DNA of 64,000 bases from Tomocerus qinae (lineage: Eukaryota > Arthropoda > Collembola > Entomobryomorpha > Tomoceridae), in NCBI GenBank assembly GCA_020055645.1, contig CM034547.1, positions 39,287,909 through 39,351,908 of the forward strand, in the 5' to 3' direction. Numbering within the stretch: the first letter of the stretch is position 1; every line of letters begins with the position of its first letter. Shown piece by piece: positions 37,301 to 51,240 of this stretch. The notes below the pieces were generated by a model. The model did not search any database, was not told the DNA's origin, and saw only the letters and a list, made by a program, of their open reading frames with translations. The position numbers and the translations under genes were made by a program.

Positions 37301-40300
37301 AAAGCAATGGTATCTAAACGTTTGATTGGGACAAATGGCTTAATCAGGTCGAGCAGATGGGTCTTTTGATAAAGTCAACCGTTTTGCGTCGTTTACTGAG
37401 TTGACAATAATAAGTGGAGCTCTAAATGTCAGAGTAGTAATGGTCACTAATAGCTTTAAATGGTCAGCCATCCGCTCTGCTGCACTAATAAAGTACAAAT
37501 AGTAGGATCACGCCCACACAAAAACCCAAAAGGGAAGAATCCATGTCCTTTCATATATCACTAGTCCAATCGGTGGCTGAATGAACACCACTGACAATAG
37601 TAGTCCAAAATCTACATAGTGCCCATTTGACTACTCCTCCTTATCGCCACTCACTCATACATACATAAATAAACAGCACAAATAAGAGCTACTGACATTG
37701 ACTCTGAGGAGGCTATTATATACCTTATTTACCTAAGTATGTACAAGGTATTACAACCTCCAAACGATCGGAATCGTTTGGGCACAAATAGCTTGGTGTT
37801 TACATGTCTAGCCAACCCTAGTATACTCCACAAGTCGGTTCTTCATAAACCAATTGGTTTAATAAAAATCCATATATTCGACCAAGACAATGTTAATGTA
37901 ATATGCATAGTCATTAGTGATTATCTCATTACGAATTGCATTTGTATGTATAAAAATTTATAACTAAGAAACCAAAACACCAGATATCCATGTAAATTAC
38001 CTGTAGTTATTGCTACTGCTGTCTACTTACACAACTGCCATTGCCCTTCATACAAATATGTGCATTTTTTGAACTGAACTAATAAATCCCGACGGCAAAA
38101 GTTGTATGTACTTTTGCTAATCCAAAAATCGAGGATTTAGGGAGGATCGATGCTATTCTGCAACTTATATAATTTCATTTTCGTACATCTAAGAGTGTGT
38201 CTAATTTCCCATACAATACTATAAATAATCCTGAGTCAATGTATTTATAGCTAGATTAGTAATGCGGAGTGCATAATGGTATGATGACAATGCACCTGAT
38301 TCTGAGACAGATGCTGGTTTGTTCCTTCGGGCAGTATTGAAATAGATACACATTAACAATGCTAAAAGGGCAGAGCGAGGCCATAGTACTAGTAATGAAT
38401 AGCAATATTATAGGCACATAATCCTGACTAGCTGGAGAGTCTATCCCTACTGGAGTATTTTCATCTTTATTAGTGTATTGTGTAGTTTCCCTTTTGTGGG
38501 TAGATAAAATCAATATCGACATAAAAAGGTCATGTCATACATGGACTAATCAAAAAGGAAATAATAGAATCTGTGGGTGAGTCAGAGACAAACTTATAGA
38601 ATGTCCGTCTCAGACAGGCGATTCCAATTGTCTGTTCGTTGAATGCACAAGTCTTTGTTGTTAGAATGGTTAATGCGATGCTCAGAGAATGTTGGGTCCT
38701 TTTCATTCCGGAAGCAATCTGTGAGCTGGCCTTAGGTGACCCGGGTTTTTGACTTTCACGGATCCCTCCGTCTGCTCTGCACTTAACATTTAACATGACT
38801 CCTTTGCGTGTACTGCAAGGAGCAGAGGAGTCTGCAGTGGTAGGGAATATGGTGGGAGCCCTACAATGATGAAAAGAGAGACAATGAGAGCGGACGTGGC
38901 GACCCTGTGACCTGTGCCCGGGTGACCCGAACTTCGGTTCCGAATATCACCTGCTTCCGCTCCACTTCACTGTTTTTAATGAACGAGAACAGATTTATTT
39001 GTGGAGCTACTCAACTGAAGTCATTGAACAAAACGGGAGTAAGTCACAAGCCACGTCCCTCCTCTTCACACGGACATACTTATCAACCAAAGAGTTGACT
39101 CAACCTCAACCACCAACGTATGTACCGCTCAGGGCCGTATTTTTAAAAAATCAGGAGGGCTAACGCCAATTAGATATTTCGGAGAAAAAATTTTTTAAAC
39201 TATATTTTGTAAAATTGAATTTTCTAAGCGAAATTAGACTAAAATGGCAAAAATATGGTTTAATTCATTACTAAAACAAAATCTAAGTTATCTTAGATGG
39301 GGAAGAGTGTATGGGTATATAGCCCCTGTTAATACAGAGATGATCCTGGCAACAAACTATGTATCTTCTTCGCAGATCAGTAGTAGTGAGAGAGAAGAGT
39401 TGGCTTGGCTGACATCGGCGGTCCATATGGACATAAAAAACCTGACTCATCTTGAAAATAACTGAAAGGCCTGTCTTGATGTGTGCGGATGAGGGGAAGG
39501 AAGATTCTGTCATTTCAACCCACTCTGATTTTTAGCATTCTTTCTCACGATGAAGCGGACGCGGACATGAAACAATGTGCCACTGACAAGGAGCCACAAG
39601 GTTCATGCGGATATTCGGATATGTTTCCATTAAGCAAAGTCAGGGACACTGACATGAAAAATACGAAAAGGAGCTAAAGGCAAAGGGCACAGACATAACG
39701 TGCAAAGTTACGACTTCCACTCCAGCTATACGCACTTTGTAACTACTTCCTAATAAAATAAACTCTTTAAATTCACTGCCTATGCTACCTAAACATGCAA
39801 CTCAATATAATATTTTATTACTCCAATTGTCATTGCACATATATTCACTACTATATTGAACATTCCCCTGCATAATATCAACACATTATGCATAAGTGGA
39901 TAAGTAGCGGATTATTAATAGTGCCTCCATATGTGCTTGTAGTAAGTACATACAAAAAAAGAAGGAAGTAGTAGAGTAGGTATGTATACCACGCTACACA
40001 CACAGCTGTGGATATAATTAAATTAGCGTATAGGTATAAGTAAGAGTATACTAGGACTGTATCATGTAATAAGGGTATAGGAGACTAGGGTCACCCTTTG
40101 AGTCTTCCTGCTCTACTTCCACGTCCCATCCCCATCGAATGCCCTTAGCCTCCCACGCTTTTCATTCATTCCGATACTCCGAAATGATACCCTTTCCCTG
40201 TTGGCAATGAGAGTTGGCGTGTTGATACACACGTAATTCATCTCTGTGAAGTGAAGTGACTGAGAGTTTTGGTTTATTTTGATGATGGTGTGAGTTGTGG

Positions 40301-40370
40301 GTGCAGGTGCAGGCAGACTGGAGGTGGTGAATTAAGAGATTGACTGACTATCTGACCATGAGAAGCGGAA
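34301..40370. other. Gene-free AT-rich stretch
   Basis: Mostly AT-rich with no recognised gene. A G+C-richer patch lies at 38690-39110, with open frames on both strands but no recognised domain. C-rich 35400-35530 follows a weak G-rich segment. C-rich 40100-40200 precedes G-rich 40220-40380. Confidence 0.5.
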
Positions 40371-40380
40371 GCTGAGAGAA

Positions 40381-40605
40381 ATGCTGACACGGAAAAATTC
40401 TGTAGCTCATAAATCCAAATATGCGCAGAAATTATTTATTAGTATTGACATGGAGCAGACTTTCATGCTGATCATTCCAAACGGAAGTGAAATCACAAGG
40501 GAAATCTGTGGGAGAGTTGGCAACCATTCAGTTTATGCATACCATTATAGCTCTAATCGTGAGAAAAACAATAAGTGCATTATTACTAGACATGCTAAAT
40601 CAGAT
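40381..40605 (+). other. Unrecognised open frame ending at a good splice donor
   Basis: A 75-codon open frame from ATG 40381 ends exactly in phase at GAT|GTAAGTACC, a near-consensus splice donor. It reads for instance LIIPNGSEITREICGRVGN. I recognise no family, see no clear acceptor or further exon, and stops continue shortly after the donor. It could be a first coding exon or a chance coincidence. Confidence 0.15.
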
Positions 40606-40719
40606 GTAAGTACCTGCCTTCAAATTGTACTTTCTCTGAAATAAATCAAAACGTTTCACATTTACATGACATGACACTTTTGTTGCTGCACGATCATAGG
40701 AATGTAGAACTATTTACAT

Positions 40720-41170
40720 GTCGTTATCGTCAGGGCAGTGAAATGGTAGATGGCTGTATGGGAATGTACATTGGAATAGACAGGACGACACCGTGAGAGC
40801 ATGCAGATAGTAAACGAGTGGAGAGAGACCAGCATTTCGGAAGACTATGAATGATAATGGGTGCGAGTCGGGCAGAGATGATCTCTATTGTAATGTCGTG
40901 TCCTGTTGGAAGTCGGGCAGAGAGTGACCCTTGAGATTTTTGGCGTTCCCACGCTAAAATGCTGCAAAGCAAAGATTGAAATCATCCACATGTCTGTCCT
41001 TCTCCCACTGTCTACTTAAAAGACACTAATTTTCATCCTTTCCTGTTCGAGTCTCAACAGATAACAGCAACCAATGAACCAATACTCCTTTGGAATTTTC
41101 AATCTCATCTCTTCCGGTTTCCCATCCATTTTTTACAACTATGAGTTATGCGCTGTTCACTGTCCTCCAT
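40720..41170. other. G-to-C skew unit
   Basis: G/A-rich 40725-40930 followed by C/T-rich 40985-41170. No gene was recognised. Confidence 0.5.
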
Positions 41171-44100
41171 CTGTCTTGCGACACTTTAATATCCCTTAAT
41201 GCATTATTTAAATAAGGAAACAGTTTTCTAAGATGACTTATGGTAATTCTATCTCTTTCTAATTATTTTCACATCCGCATTACAATTCCTTGGTAGACAT
41301 CCCCAACTGAACTGAATGTCAAAACATAAAAGTATTAATTAACATTTTCAGTTTTTGAGTTGCCAACTGCAAAGTGTCAATAACACAGTTGGAATCAGAC
41401 ATCAGGTCCACGACTAGTATCTCCAAAAGATTGTTTGACGGATGACGGAACGTGTGTTTGAATTACGTAAAAGATTCCCCACATCAAAGAACAATTGATC
41501 CTTAGCAAAAAAGGCCAAGTCAAGAGTGCCACAAGGAAAACAAAAATCAAATTTTAAGGAAATTGCTGGTTGATTTCGTAAGATTGTTGGAGGGTGCGTT
41601 TCCTTATGCGTGGGTGTTGAGAGAGAGCAAGTGTCATCGGAGATGCAGCTCTGTTGTTGCTGTTGTGGTTCAGGTGCATGTGAATAACACAGCCCTTGCC
41701 TCTTACACCCACAAACATAACCGCAACAGAAATATGATCCAATTTACTCCAAAAGAGCCCGTCAAACCTCAATGCACAGAGAATGTCACTATGAAAATAG
41801 AGTTTTATGAAAATACACGTTATGGGAGATTCTATATACACAGGGAACAAATTGAACAGCTAATCTCTCAAGCGTGAAGTTGGAAACGCACAATTCCAAT
41901 GAAAATCGAGTACCTAAATACATATTAGGTTTTACTAGCCGACAATTTCTACCAACTTAAATACAATCTTAAAGTTGAATACGAGTCTAAGACAAATATC
42001 TAGCTACAACATACAAAACTATTCACTGTATATACATAACATTTGCTACGCATACAAAAACGGCATTACATAGTTGTGTATAGCACTTGGGTTGTTTGCC
42101 TATCATATGTAAGCCTACTGAGTACATTTAAGTGCATAGGAGACATTATTACATAAGTGAGGGTGTTTGTTCTTGAAATGAGTAAAGTTTGACTTGACCA
42201 ACTGGCTAACATGTGTATTATGTCACACAGATCGTAATAAGAATTTAGAGCAAGACGAAAAAAGGCCCATCTACATATCTGTAGAGAGTAAGAGTAGTAA
42301 TGTCCATAAACGAGGAAAGGGCTACCGTCGTCCGTCATAAGAAGTAGTAAAGGCATAATCCCCTTGTGGTCTAGTAAGTATGTAGTGTAGGTGCATACTG
42401 AATCTGTCCCTGCACTGGACCGTGGGAAAGAAATCTAAGGAAGGAGTAACTCGGACACGTAAGTTCACAGAGCTAGCATAAAATCAGTTACACTAGCTGT
42501 TACTTACAAGTTTATGTCTATTTATTTTGACACTTTATCGCCAACAGACACATCTTCATTCTTATCTTCACTTTTAACTCTTCTTCAAATCTCATCTCCA
42601 ATCCCTCTACATTTTTAACATTATACTATATTAATGATCAATTATAAGTAAATCCAAAGTAAGATAAAATACTGACGTAGATAAATAACTCACAGAAAAT
42701 GAATTTAAGACATTTTTATGTGAAAATAGTCTTTCGAAAGAAATGCATACAAAATACTTGAAATGCACCCAGCAAAGTACTTTATTAGCAGCCTTGCATT
42801 TGAACCAGAAAGAAGGTAGCATTATTAGTAAGGAAAAATTGTGTAATGACTATTTGTGAAAATTTGTGCATTACTAATACTTGATTTCTTTTAGCTTCTA
42901 TTCGCCAGTAGAAATATTTGCTATCTATGTAGTATCTACATGCCCCATGCTTATTAGAATGCTTGAGACCATGGAACAAGTCAAGCTATGAGGATGTGCG
43001 TACTTTGCGTATATAAGTCATATATATTTTTTAGTACCCGTTTATTGCTAAGCAGGAACTAGAACAGAAAACGTCAATAGAAAAGTGTATTATATACCAG
43101 CACCAAGTAGATAGATGAGAAACATAAAAACTAATGTGGCCAGATATGTTGAGAATAAAAGAGCCTTGCTGTGATAATGATTGCATGTGTATGAGAGTGT
43201 TTCCGATTTGGTCCTCTCCCCTTTCACAACTAAAAGTCAACTTTAATCCTCCACCCTCCTTGTCTGTCCCTACACAACACAAGTGCCTCCAAACAGAAGA
43301 GTCATACACATTTTAATCTGTTGGTTGGTATTGCACTTAACAAATAAATATATATATTTGTGTTCATCAATGTCACTCATGTGAAAGCCACTTCATTTGA
43401 TGACAACCGCAACGAAGAAACAAACACGGTAATTACTCATATAACGAGGTCTATAAAAAGTATGCCCAATTGAACTTGAAAAAATGAACTGGACTAACCT
43501 TGCACTAATACAGGTTGCCCATCTACATCTATCTAACAGTAAATAATCCATTTCGCATTATTAAAGTACAGGTGTTATTTACTATTCTAAATCCAATACA
43601 TTTTTGTGGGAATTTGGATAGTTTCCAACTGTGCAACTCCTTTGTTAAGAAATCATTTGAATGTAATTTCCTCACCTGGAATTATCATTTCCCAATTTGT
43701 GTGGTTTATTTCCGGTATTTATGAAAAATTAATAATCTTTATTGCACTACAAACATTTAACTATCTATTCCTCTGCTTGTTTTTATTTTTGAGGCATGAG
43801 TGGAAACTAAACTGGCTGGGGACTCATAGTATTTTATATCAGTAGTAAATGGTATGTAATTTTATCCATGCCCTTGAAATAAATACATGTGGAAGCATTG
43901 AGAATGAAGTGTGGAGTTTGCCTTTTGAATTTGTCCAGAGTAAGGTAGAGGGAAATGTGTAGTCGAGTCGCGGGTCTCTGTCAACCACAAACAATAAATA
44001 ACGGACGGTTGAATGAAATGAATATTTGAGTCTTGAGACGAAGTGCAATGCACCGGAGGAGAATTTATGGTAGCCTTTGGCCACACTCGAATACATTCTT

Positions 44101-44990
44101 TTCAAATCGCGAAACGCTTCTACAGATAAGTAGGGAGTCTGGTGACTGGAACTCTGGAGTGCCTATCTCAGATATTTCATATAAATCTGTACTACTACTA
44201 CTACGATGTATATACTTAAGAGTTATATCGGAGTGAAGGAGAGAAGCCGGGTGGGCATCTTTCTGCCGACTCTGCCGTTCTTTCTCTCTCTGCCTCACCA
44301 CCCATTAGTCTTCTGAGGTAGTCAACGCTCCAGTCACACGCACAATTCTCCAGCTCCGAGGAGAAAGTGGTGACAACCCGACTTTCTTCAGCTGACACTT
44401 TTTGTTTTACAGTTTACTTTATTTTCCACTGCACTTCCATTTCTCATAACTCTCACGCATTACTTTATTACTCTACGCAAATGCAATGGCCAGTCTTCAG
44501 TCCAAGTTCTTCCTAATTCTAGTAACTTCGATTGTGTATAAAAGTACAAATTATAAGAACTACAAATAGGAGCATCACAAGAAACAAAACTTATCTGTCC
44601 TTTATTTCTTTATAGCTCTAAAATTGATACATGCATTTATTTATCTGACGATGTTACAATTTGCAAGAAATAAGCAAAGGTATTTATATAGCAGGGACAT
44701 TATTACAATACCATTATGATTGTTATTACTCTGCTGCAGCCAATGAATGATCTTGATTAATTTCAATTACAAAATTGTTTTTGACTTAATTTGGTCTAGC
44801 TATTACAAAATTTTGTCTGTTTTCATTGTCTTAAGATGTCACCATTTTTAATTCTTCTTATATAAATATGTGTTCCTTAGTATTGACAGGTATTTAAGGA
44901 AGTTTCTTGATCAGGCCCTTAAAAATCCTGAGGGTGGATAACTATCGAAGACTTTAGTAGACGAATCTGTAAGATAAATAAGTGTCGTGT
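41171..44990. other. Gene-free AT-rich stretch
   Basis: AT-rich sequence with a C/T-rich segment at 44270-44470 and a short palindromic AT block at 43340-43365. An ORF of 104 codons at 41563-41877 has no recognised domain. No RNA gene or transposon was seen. Confidence 0.5.
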
Positions 44991-44999
44991 GGGATGTGG

Positions 45000-45960
45000 A
45001 AACATTTATGGCTATTTAGGTAATTGAATGGATGACAGTGGTGGAGGAGAGATGTATTTTAAATTCAGCAGAGAGTGTGGAAGTGGAGGTTTGTGTTGTG
45101 GATTTTGTTGTTGTGTTGGGCTGTCAGTGAAAGGAGAGACAAGTGGAATTCTACAAATGAATGGGATGAGATGCCATGTGTCAATTTCAATAATGAAATG
45201 GACTTTGCGTCACTGCGTAGATGAGGAGATCGCTTTGTTCGTCTGCCGGAGGATTACTTCTCCTGTCGTTGCTTGTATTTGTCAGTACCTACATATCTGA
45301 AGGATAGTATAGTATAGGTTATAGTTGTTTGCCAAGGCAGGACAAGGAAGTTCTGGTGCTACTTACTTAGGTGGAATGGACCACTTGGCTGCACGTGAAT
45401 CGGAATAAGTGAGAATGGGGAGAAATTGGTAAAAAATCCTTTTAGTTTTCAGTGGAGATTCCCCTCCCTTCTCATCTGATTTACTCTTGTCAATGATGCG
45501 TTTCCCAAAAAATGGAAAGATCCATTCTCCTCGCTCAGCTCAGAAAAATAAATAAAAAACGGCAGTTGACTCCGACGCGAAGTGCCACTTTGGCAAAGTG
45601 ATCCATAAAAAAGGCGAACGGACCCTCTCCGAACATTTCCCTGTGCACTTGCTCCGCAGACAGACAGACTTCTCGGCCGCATCCTCTTCAGCTCTCTCTC
45701 ATCCTGTTCCTCCTCACTGACACACAATACCAACCACACACAATATCTTAAACGCTACACTCACCATTCTTATTTACGGCCTTTTACCACACAAAAATAA
45801 CCGCAAATACGCATTTACATTCAATTTAACTCACTGCACTCCACTGCCTACCAAATTCTTCCCACTTTTACTTTACTACAAATGAACTCACACTCTACTC
45901 CCGTCATCCTTTCAATTCACCTCATAATCTACACAAAATGTTGACAGCTCTCCTTCATTT
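45000..45960. other. Strong G-to-C skew unit, long form
   Basis: G-rich from about 45000 to 45420 (G24:C2 in 45061-45120), then C-rich from about 45460 to 45960 (G2:C22 in 45841-45900). This is the longest unit in the window, close to 1 kb. A frame at 45449-45739 on the minus strand is a by-product of the C-rich block. Confidence 0.6.
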
Positions 45961-46979
45961 CATTTTAGATATGCAAAGCGATATTATAATTATTTCATTG
46001 ATTGTCTAACCAACTTGAGAATGCTATCAAAAGGCAATCAAAAGGTATTAAGCTCTATTTATTATTAAACAATCGTGTCATAAAATGTGCATCAATTTTT
46101 TTTCTTTATTTTCATGCAGAACGTTTATTTTTGGTCTACTTGTAGGGAATGTAGCAGTTGAGGCAGTGAAGAAACAAAAGCATGGCATTAGGGTGATTGG
46201 TGAGCGTTACAGTTTTTTATTGCGATGAAAAATGCAGTTTGAAGTTTCCTGTGGGAGTTCTTCATTTTTCTTAAGAAAAGCTGAACATTAATCTGAGACG
46301 AGTAAAAATGAAAGCAAGCAAACTGAAGTTGTCTGAGTTTACGAATGTGCAGAGAGGTATGTGGGCTGTCTTGTTGTTAATGGTCCACAATTAATTATTC
46401 AACTGCAAATGGTAACAAAGACTTGATCAAATGTTGTTGCTTCTATGCAGATATCCAATACACAAATCTTAGTATATATTTAAGGTATTGCAGTCATTGG
46501 TACACTGTGTAAGAATTCCTTACGGTGCATTCTTAAATACGATACCTACCTTGTTTATTTTTAGTATGAAAAGTAAATCCGCTAAAGGTAAACTAAACTC
46601 TCCTGCATTCCGGTCATTACCTCTCATTTACTTAGTTAACTATTGGCCAATTACTAAATTCCGTCACAATTGGCATTTTAGACTTTAGAGTATCTTTGCT
46701 TGACCAATTATGCTTTCTTTTCTGCAATTTTAAGCATTTTCTATAATATAATAAATGTTGTAAATATTTGCAGCTACAAACAGTAAGGATAATACAATCA
46801 TAGCTAGTATTCTAGAGAATACGGTACACGTATTAATTCCAGGGATAACAATAAGTGATTGGTATTAGGAAAGAAGAATGATTACAGGTTGAATGGTAGA
46901 TTGTTTGTAGTCGTTGCAAACAGAAGAGAGGTACGTAAAGTAAATAATAAGGAACACAATAGCTACTTTATAAAATGCA

Positions 46980-47600
46980 TGAGCAGAATGTTTAGGGAGA
47001 AGAGTGTGTGTTTGTAAGAAGGTGTGATGTGGAGGAGAGGCGGTTGATGTATGTATTTGAGTAGGGGAAACAAGGTAAAGGATGTAGCGAACAAGAAGGA
47101 ATGTTGTTGATGATGATGTGATGCAGTAGCTAATTGTACGAAAGAATTATGAGTGGAAACTTGAATACATAAATATAAATAAACTGGAACTGGCTGGTTA
47201 GCAAAGAAGAAGCAACAAAATGCATGTCGTTTTTAAGTAGAAGCAGCAGTTTTACGAGATGAGATGAGCCACTCTCATTACTCCTCCATCCAACTTCCCT
47301 TCCACCACTTTGCCTTAATCACTCCCTCCTCCATCACTAACTATCTATCCTCTCTTCACATTAATATTCTCCTTCCCAAGTATACCTGATCCTGCCCTGC
47401 CTCTCTCTCTCTCTCTTCATCTTCTCTTAGCTAAATGACACTCCACTTTACTCTCATTTCACCCAAAAACTCTTTATCCCAGGAGAACAACTTTCATAAG
47501 TTTCGTCTTTTCTTTTTACATTTACATTGCACTTCATTTCAAATTCATATCACTCTATTCTACCTACCACTTTTTCTAGACCAACAAATCTGGCTGACTT
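46980..47600. other. Strongest G-to-C skew unit
   Basis: I count G48:C5 in 46981-47100 and G5:C51 in 47281-47400, with about 180 bp of mixed AT-rich sequence between. The C-rich half contains the (CT)n run at 47401. No coding potential was recognised in either half. Confidence 0.65.
47401..47416 (+). repeat. (CT)n microsatellite
   Basis: Uninterrupted CT units lying inside the C-rich half of the skew unit at 46980-47600. Confidence 0.85.
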
Positions 47601-50450
47601 TATTTTAATTCCAGAACTGCTAATTGTATAGGTACTTTAATAATAAAATACTATAAACATACAATTTAAGTCTACAAGGAAAAAAATGGAAACTTTTAAA
47701 GCCAACTGTATGTCTGAATTCCTTTCGAAACAAATACTTTTCATAAGATGTCACTGTGTCATCATATTATGAAAAGAATAATAGAAGAAAATAATAAACA
47801 AATCTATCAAAATAAAATATAGAAGTATTATTTATAGTTTATAAAAAATCTTACATGGATTTTTAGTGACTCTCTCAGGCTTTTCTTGTTCTATTTGGTC
47901 GGTTTGAAGAGGAGACGGATAATCGTGGTAAAGCTTTATTTTCATATACACATTTTGCAAAACTACAGAAAATGAAAGTGCCATTTCTATAGTTTAGAAC
48001 ATTGATGTGTATCATTTGTCGCTTGCATTGTATGCACTTGTATACTACTATTGTTGATATCTGCTGTAGAGCTAACCTCATTACATAATAAGCATTTTCT
48101 GTGATGTGGGTAATGCTGTGTAGATGTCCGTAAATGAAAATTGGGTTTTAGTAAGCAGAAAGTGTTTAGTTGCAGTCCCACGTAGTACTATTTGGCAAGG
48201 GAATTGAGTCTTCATAATGGAAGGGGCTGAGAGTAATTAAAAAGTAGTAGGCCTGGTCCAATAGACAAACTAATAAAGTTTATGGATATAAAATGTAGTG
48301 GCACGGCACACGGCACCTGAACCTGAACTGCAGAGCAAAAGTCAGAAGAGCCCAGCTTGGCTTCCACCTCCAACTTATTTGAGGCGCATCAAGAACAGGA
48401 AAGCCAAATGGCCAACCTCCATGCTTTATACTCTTCTCATTATAATTATTTTAGCGGCTACTCCTCACAACTTTATGCCTTTTATCTCTCGAGAAGACAA
48501 CGCTACTGACAAGGGAAAACATCTACAGCTTTACCTCAGTTTACCTTACCGAAGGCTGCACTTTTGAATTATTTCTGTGTTCATTTAAATGATTATCTAA
48601 AACCTTATTTACATTTCGAAGTTTACATATTACCCGAATTTATCTGGCCAGATTTGCACTCTTCAATCCCTAAGAACTTTTCCAATATTTTATGGTTCAT
48701 TTAATGTCGGATGTTTCTGTATATCTATACTCCATTTATACGTAGATTTGACCAAAAACTAATACTCTTATATATTTAATTTGATATTTATTAGTACAGT
48801 TATCTACACATAGAGATAGATATACACATGCAGTCAATTTAATCACTGAATATAATATTAACAGCAAGAAAGATTAGATTTAAATCAAATTATAAAATCC
48901 AAATTGTTTTTATAGATCTTTATTCAGGATTTTTGAAGTTTTTAATGCGTAATTGTAAAAATTAGGCATTCGGTTATTATTGGATTTACCGCCACCAAAA
49001 TTCGTAACTGAGTGCAGACAGTTCAGAGTCAATCTCTGATTGGTATCTAGATAGTTTTCCTTGTGAGTTGGGCTGATAAACTCATCCTTTGCAGTGGCAA
49101 ACGCAATCCAATTTCCTCCTTCTCTTGCGTAACACGGCATTTAATTTTCATTGTGATCGTTATGTTATGATATGGCATGTCCAGTCAGCTACTTTATGAA
49201 CTTTAGGAAAAAAACAGCAAAAAATGCATTTCTTAATGTTTTAATTTCCATTTTCTCTACATTTCTTGGGCAGTTTACATCTCATCCGTTTCTCTAATTT
49301 ACAGCTTTCACAGACAATTTTTATATTTTTTCTTACAGCTGCAAGTTATTTAGTTGACGGCATTACAAGTTCCTTCTTGTAGTTCACTTTACTTACAATC
49401 AAATCCTTAATAAATCAGCAAGCAATGGCTGGGAATTCAAGGACGATTTCATCATTTCTCAAGCACTTTGTGGCTACTGAACAAATGTAATCTGCCTCCA
49501 CTGACTCTAACTGCCCAAGATAATCTCAAACTTCATTTCGTGTTAACCCTATGTTTCTGCCTCTAATCGTCTGTCTGAGTACTTGGGAAAAGTACAACAC
49601 TGGATATCACTCCTCCTATCAATCCACCTAGTAGCCAAGAAGGTTTAACAGCCTGTAGACTGAACAGTAGCCAAATGATTAAACAATAAAAGTTAATGTC
49701 AATCATATTTCTCTGTTCAAGGACAAATATGCTTACCTCTGCTCATTCTCACATCACACACTACAAAGCCCAAACACCTTGCTAAACATACTAAATTCAA
49801 GAACACAAATGCACTATAAAAACCAAAGTTTTTTAATAGTATGTTTTAAAATAAACCAAATCCGGACATTGTGAGTGTAGTGGCATTTTCAATACACATG
49901 CTAATCCAATTACTATTTTGATGGTGATGGAATAGTTCTTGTAAATATGATATATTACATAGCGTTAGTGCTTTGTAACTTCTTGTCCAGACAGCATCCT
50001 GTCCTATTACTTATTGCTTTATTATAAAATGGGAGAATAGGAAAGTCGGATCTGTAGTAGGTGATTCTCTATGCATGATACCAGCAAGCACTTATTTAAT
50101 TGCTTTAATCGCTTACACTCATGTACGTCTGTACATAATTTGTCCATGCCAAATAAAATAGCTAACAGCACATCCAAGTATTGGAAAAATGGTCAAAAAA
50201 GTCAATTTTTCATGATTTCTCAGTAAGCTTTCGGGATCTCATTTAAGTCGGTTAATAATCACAATGTCAGCTGATTTTTCAATAAATCCTCTAATTTTGT
50301 AGGTTTTTGCTAGCCCCTCCAAGAGAATGAGTCTATATTTAAGTCTTTTAGTATGCACCGAAAACGAAATCTAAAATTTTATTTGTTGAAAGTGATCATA
50401 GCCACGAATGGACACTGCGTTTGTATAAAATGCCATGGGATCTGTGCTAT
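47601..50450. other. Gene-free AT-rich stretch
   Basis: AT-rich sequence. A frame at 48298-48567 (89 codons) has no recognised domain. No repeat or RNA gene was seen. Confidence 0.5.
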
Positions 50451-50459
50451 GCTATATAT

Positions 50460-51240
50460 TATTGTCTGAGTAGTTATTGCAGAGCGGAGGTCTAAGTGAA
50501 TATTATTGGGGTGTATGGGTGATGTATGTGGAGAGCGAGATGGGGAAGGAGCTACTTGATACAAGTCACAATTGGAGAGAGCAATAATGTGTGTAGACAA
50601 TTATGTAAAGTCGGTTTGGCATTGTAATTGAGTGAGTGTCGGAGAGTGTCGTGTGAAACAAAAGGTAGAGAGGAGAATAGTTATGGGATTCATATTTCTT
50701 GATTTGTTGTCACGGAGTAAGTAACGAAGCGAGATTAGTTAAACAGGCCGGCGGATAATCAGGCAATAAATATTCACGTTATGCAAAATGTAGTGCCTTT
50801 ACAAATTGAGATGTACGCTCCGTCGCCTGCCTGCCTGCCTCATCTGCCCTGCCCTGTCTCTCTGCCCTACACAATACAAACTCGCATCTCCTCCATCCAA
50901 CCTCATCCCTATCTCAGTATTATTACACTTTTGGCCAAATACTCAACCACTCTCTGTTATTATTATTCTACATATTCCTTTCTTGTTTGCCAACTTTCCT
51001 ATCAGATTCCCTGTCTTAACTGATCTGTCAACCTGTGCATACGCTCTGCTCTCTCTCCGATGCTCCTTTAAAGAATAAAATAAGCAATAACTCACCTCCA
51101 GTGCATACAATCTACTACTTCATCCACGGCCTTAACACATCCAGCTTGAATTACCTCCATTCCATGTGCACAACAAATCAATATCATAACGATATGGTCT
51201 CTTTTACCCTTAAATCGCACCTGCTTAGTGCTTACTAGAG
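50460..51240. other. Strong G-to-C skew unit
   Basis: G22:C6 in 50521-50580, then G9:C27 in 50821-50880 and G4:C22 in 50881-50940. The C-rich half begins with a short CCTG tandem run (50824-50839). Confidence 0.6.

Noticed and set aside
39130..39160. CAGGGCCGTATTTTT as a hAT-type transposon end
   Set aside because: No opposite end or 8-bp target duplication found nearby.
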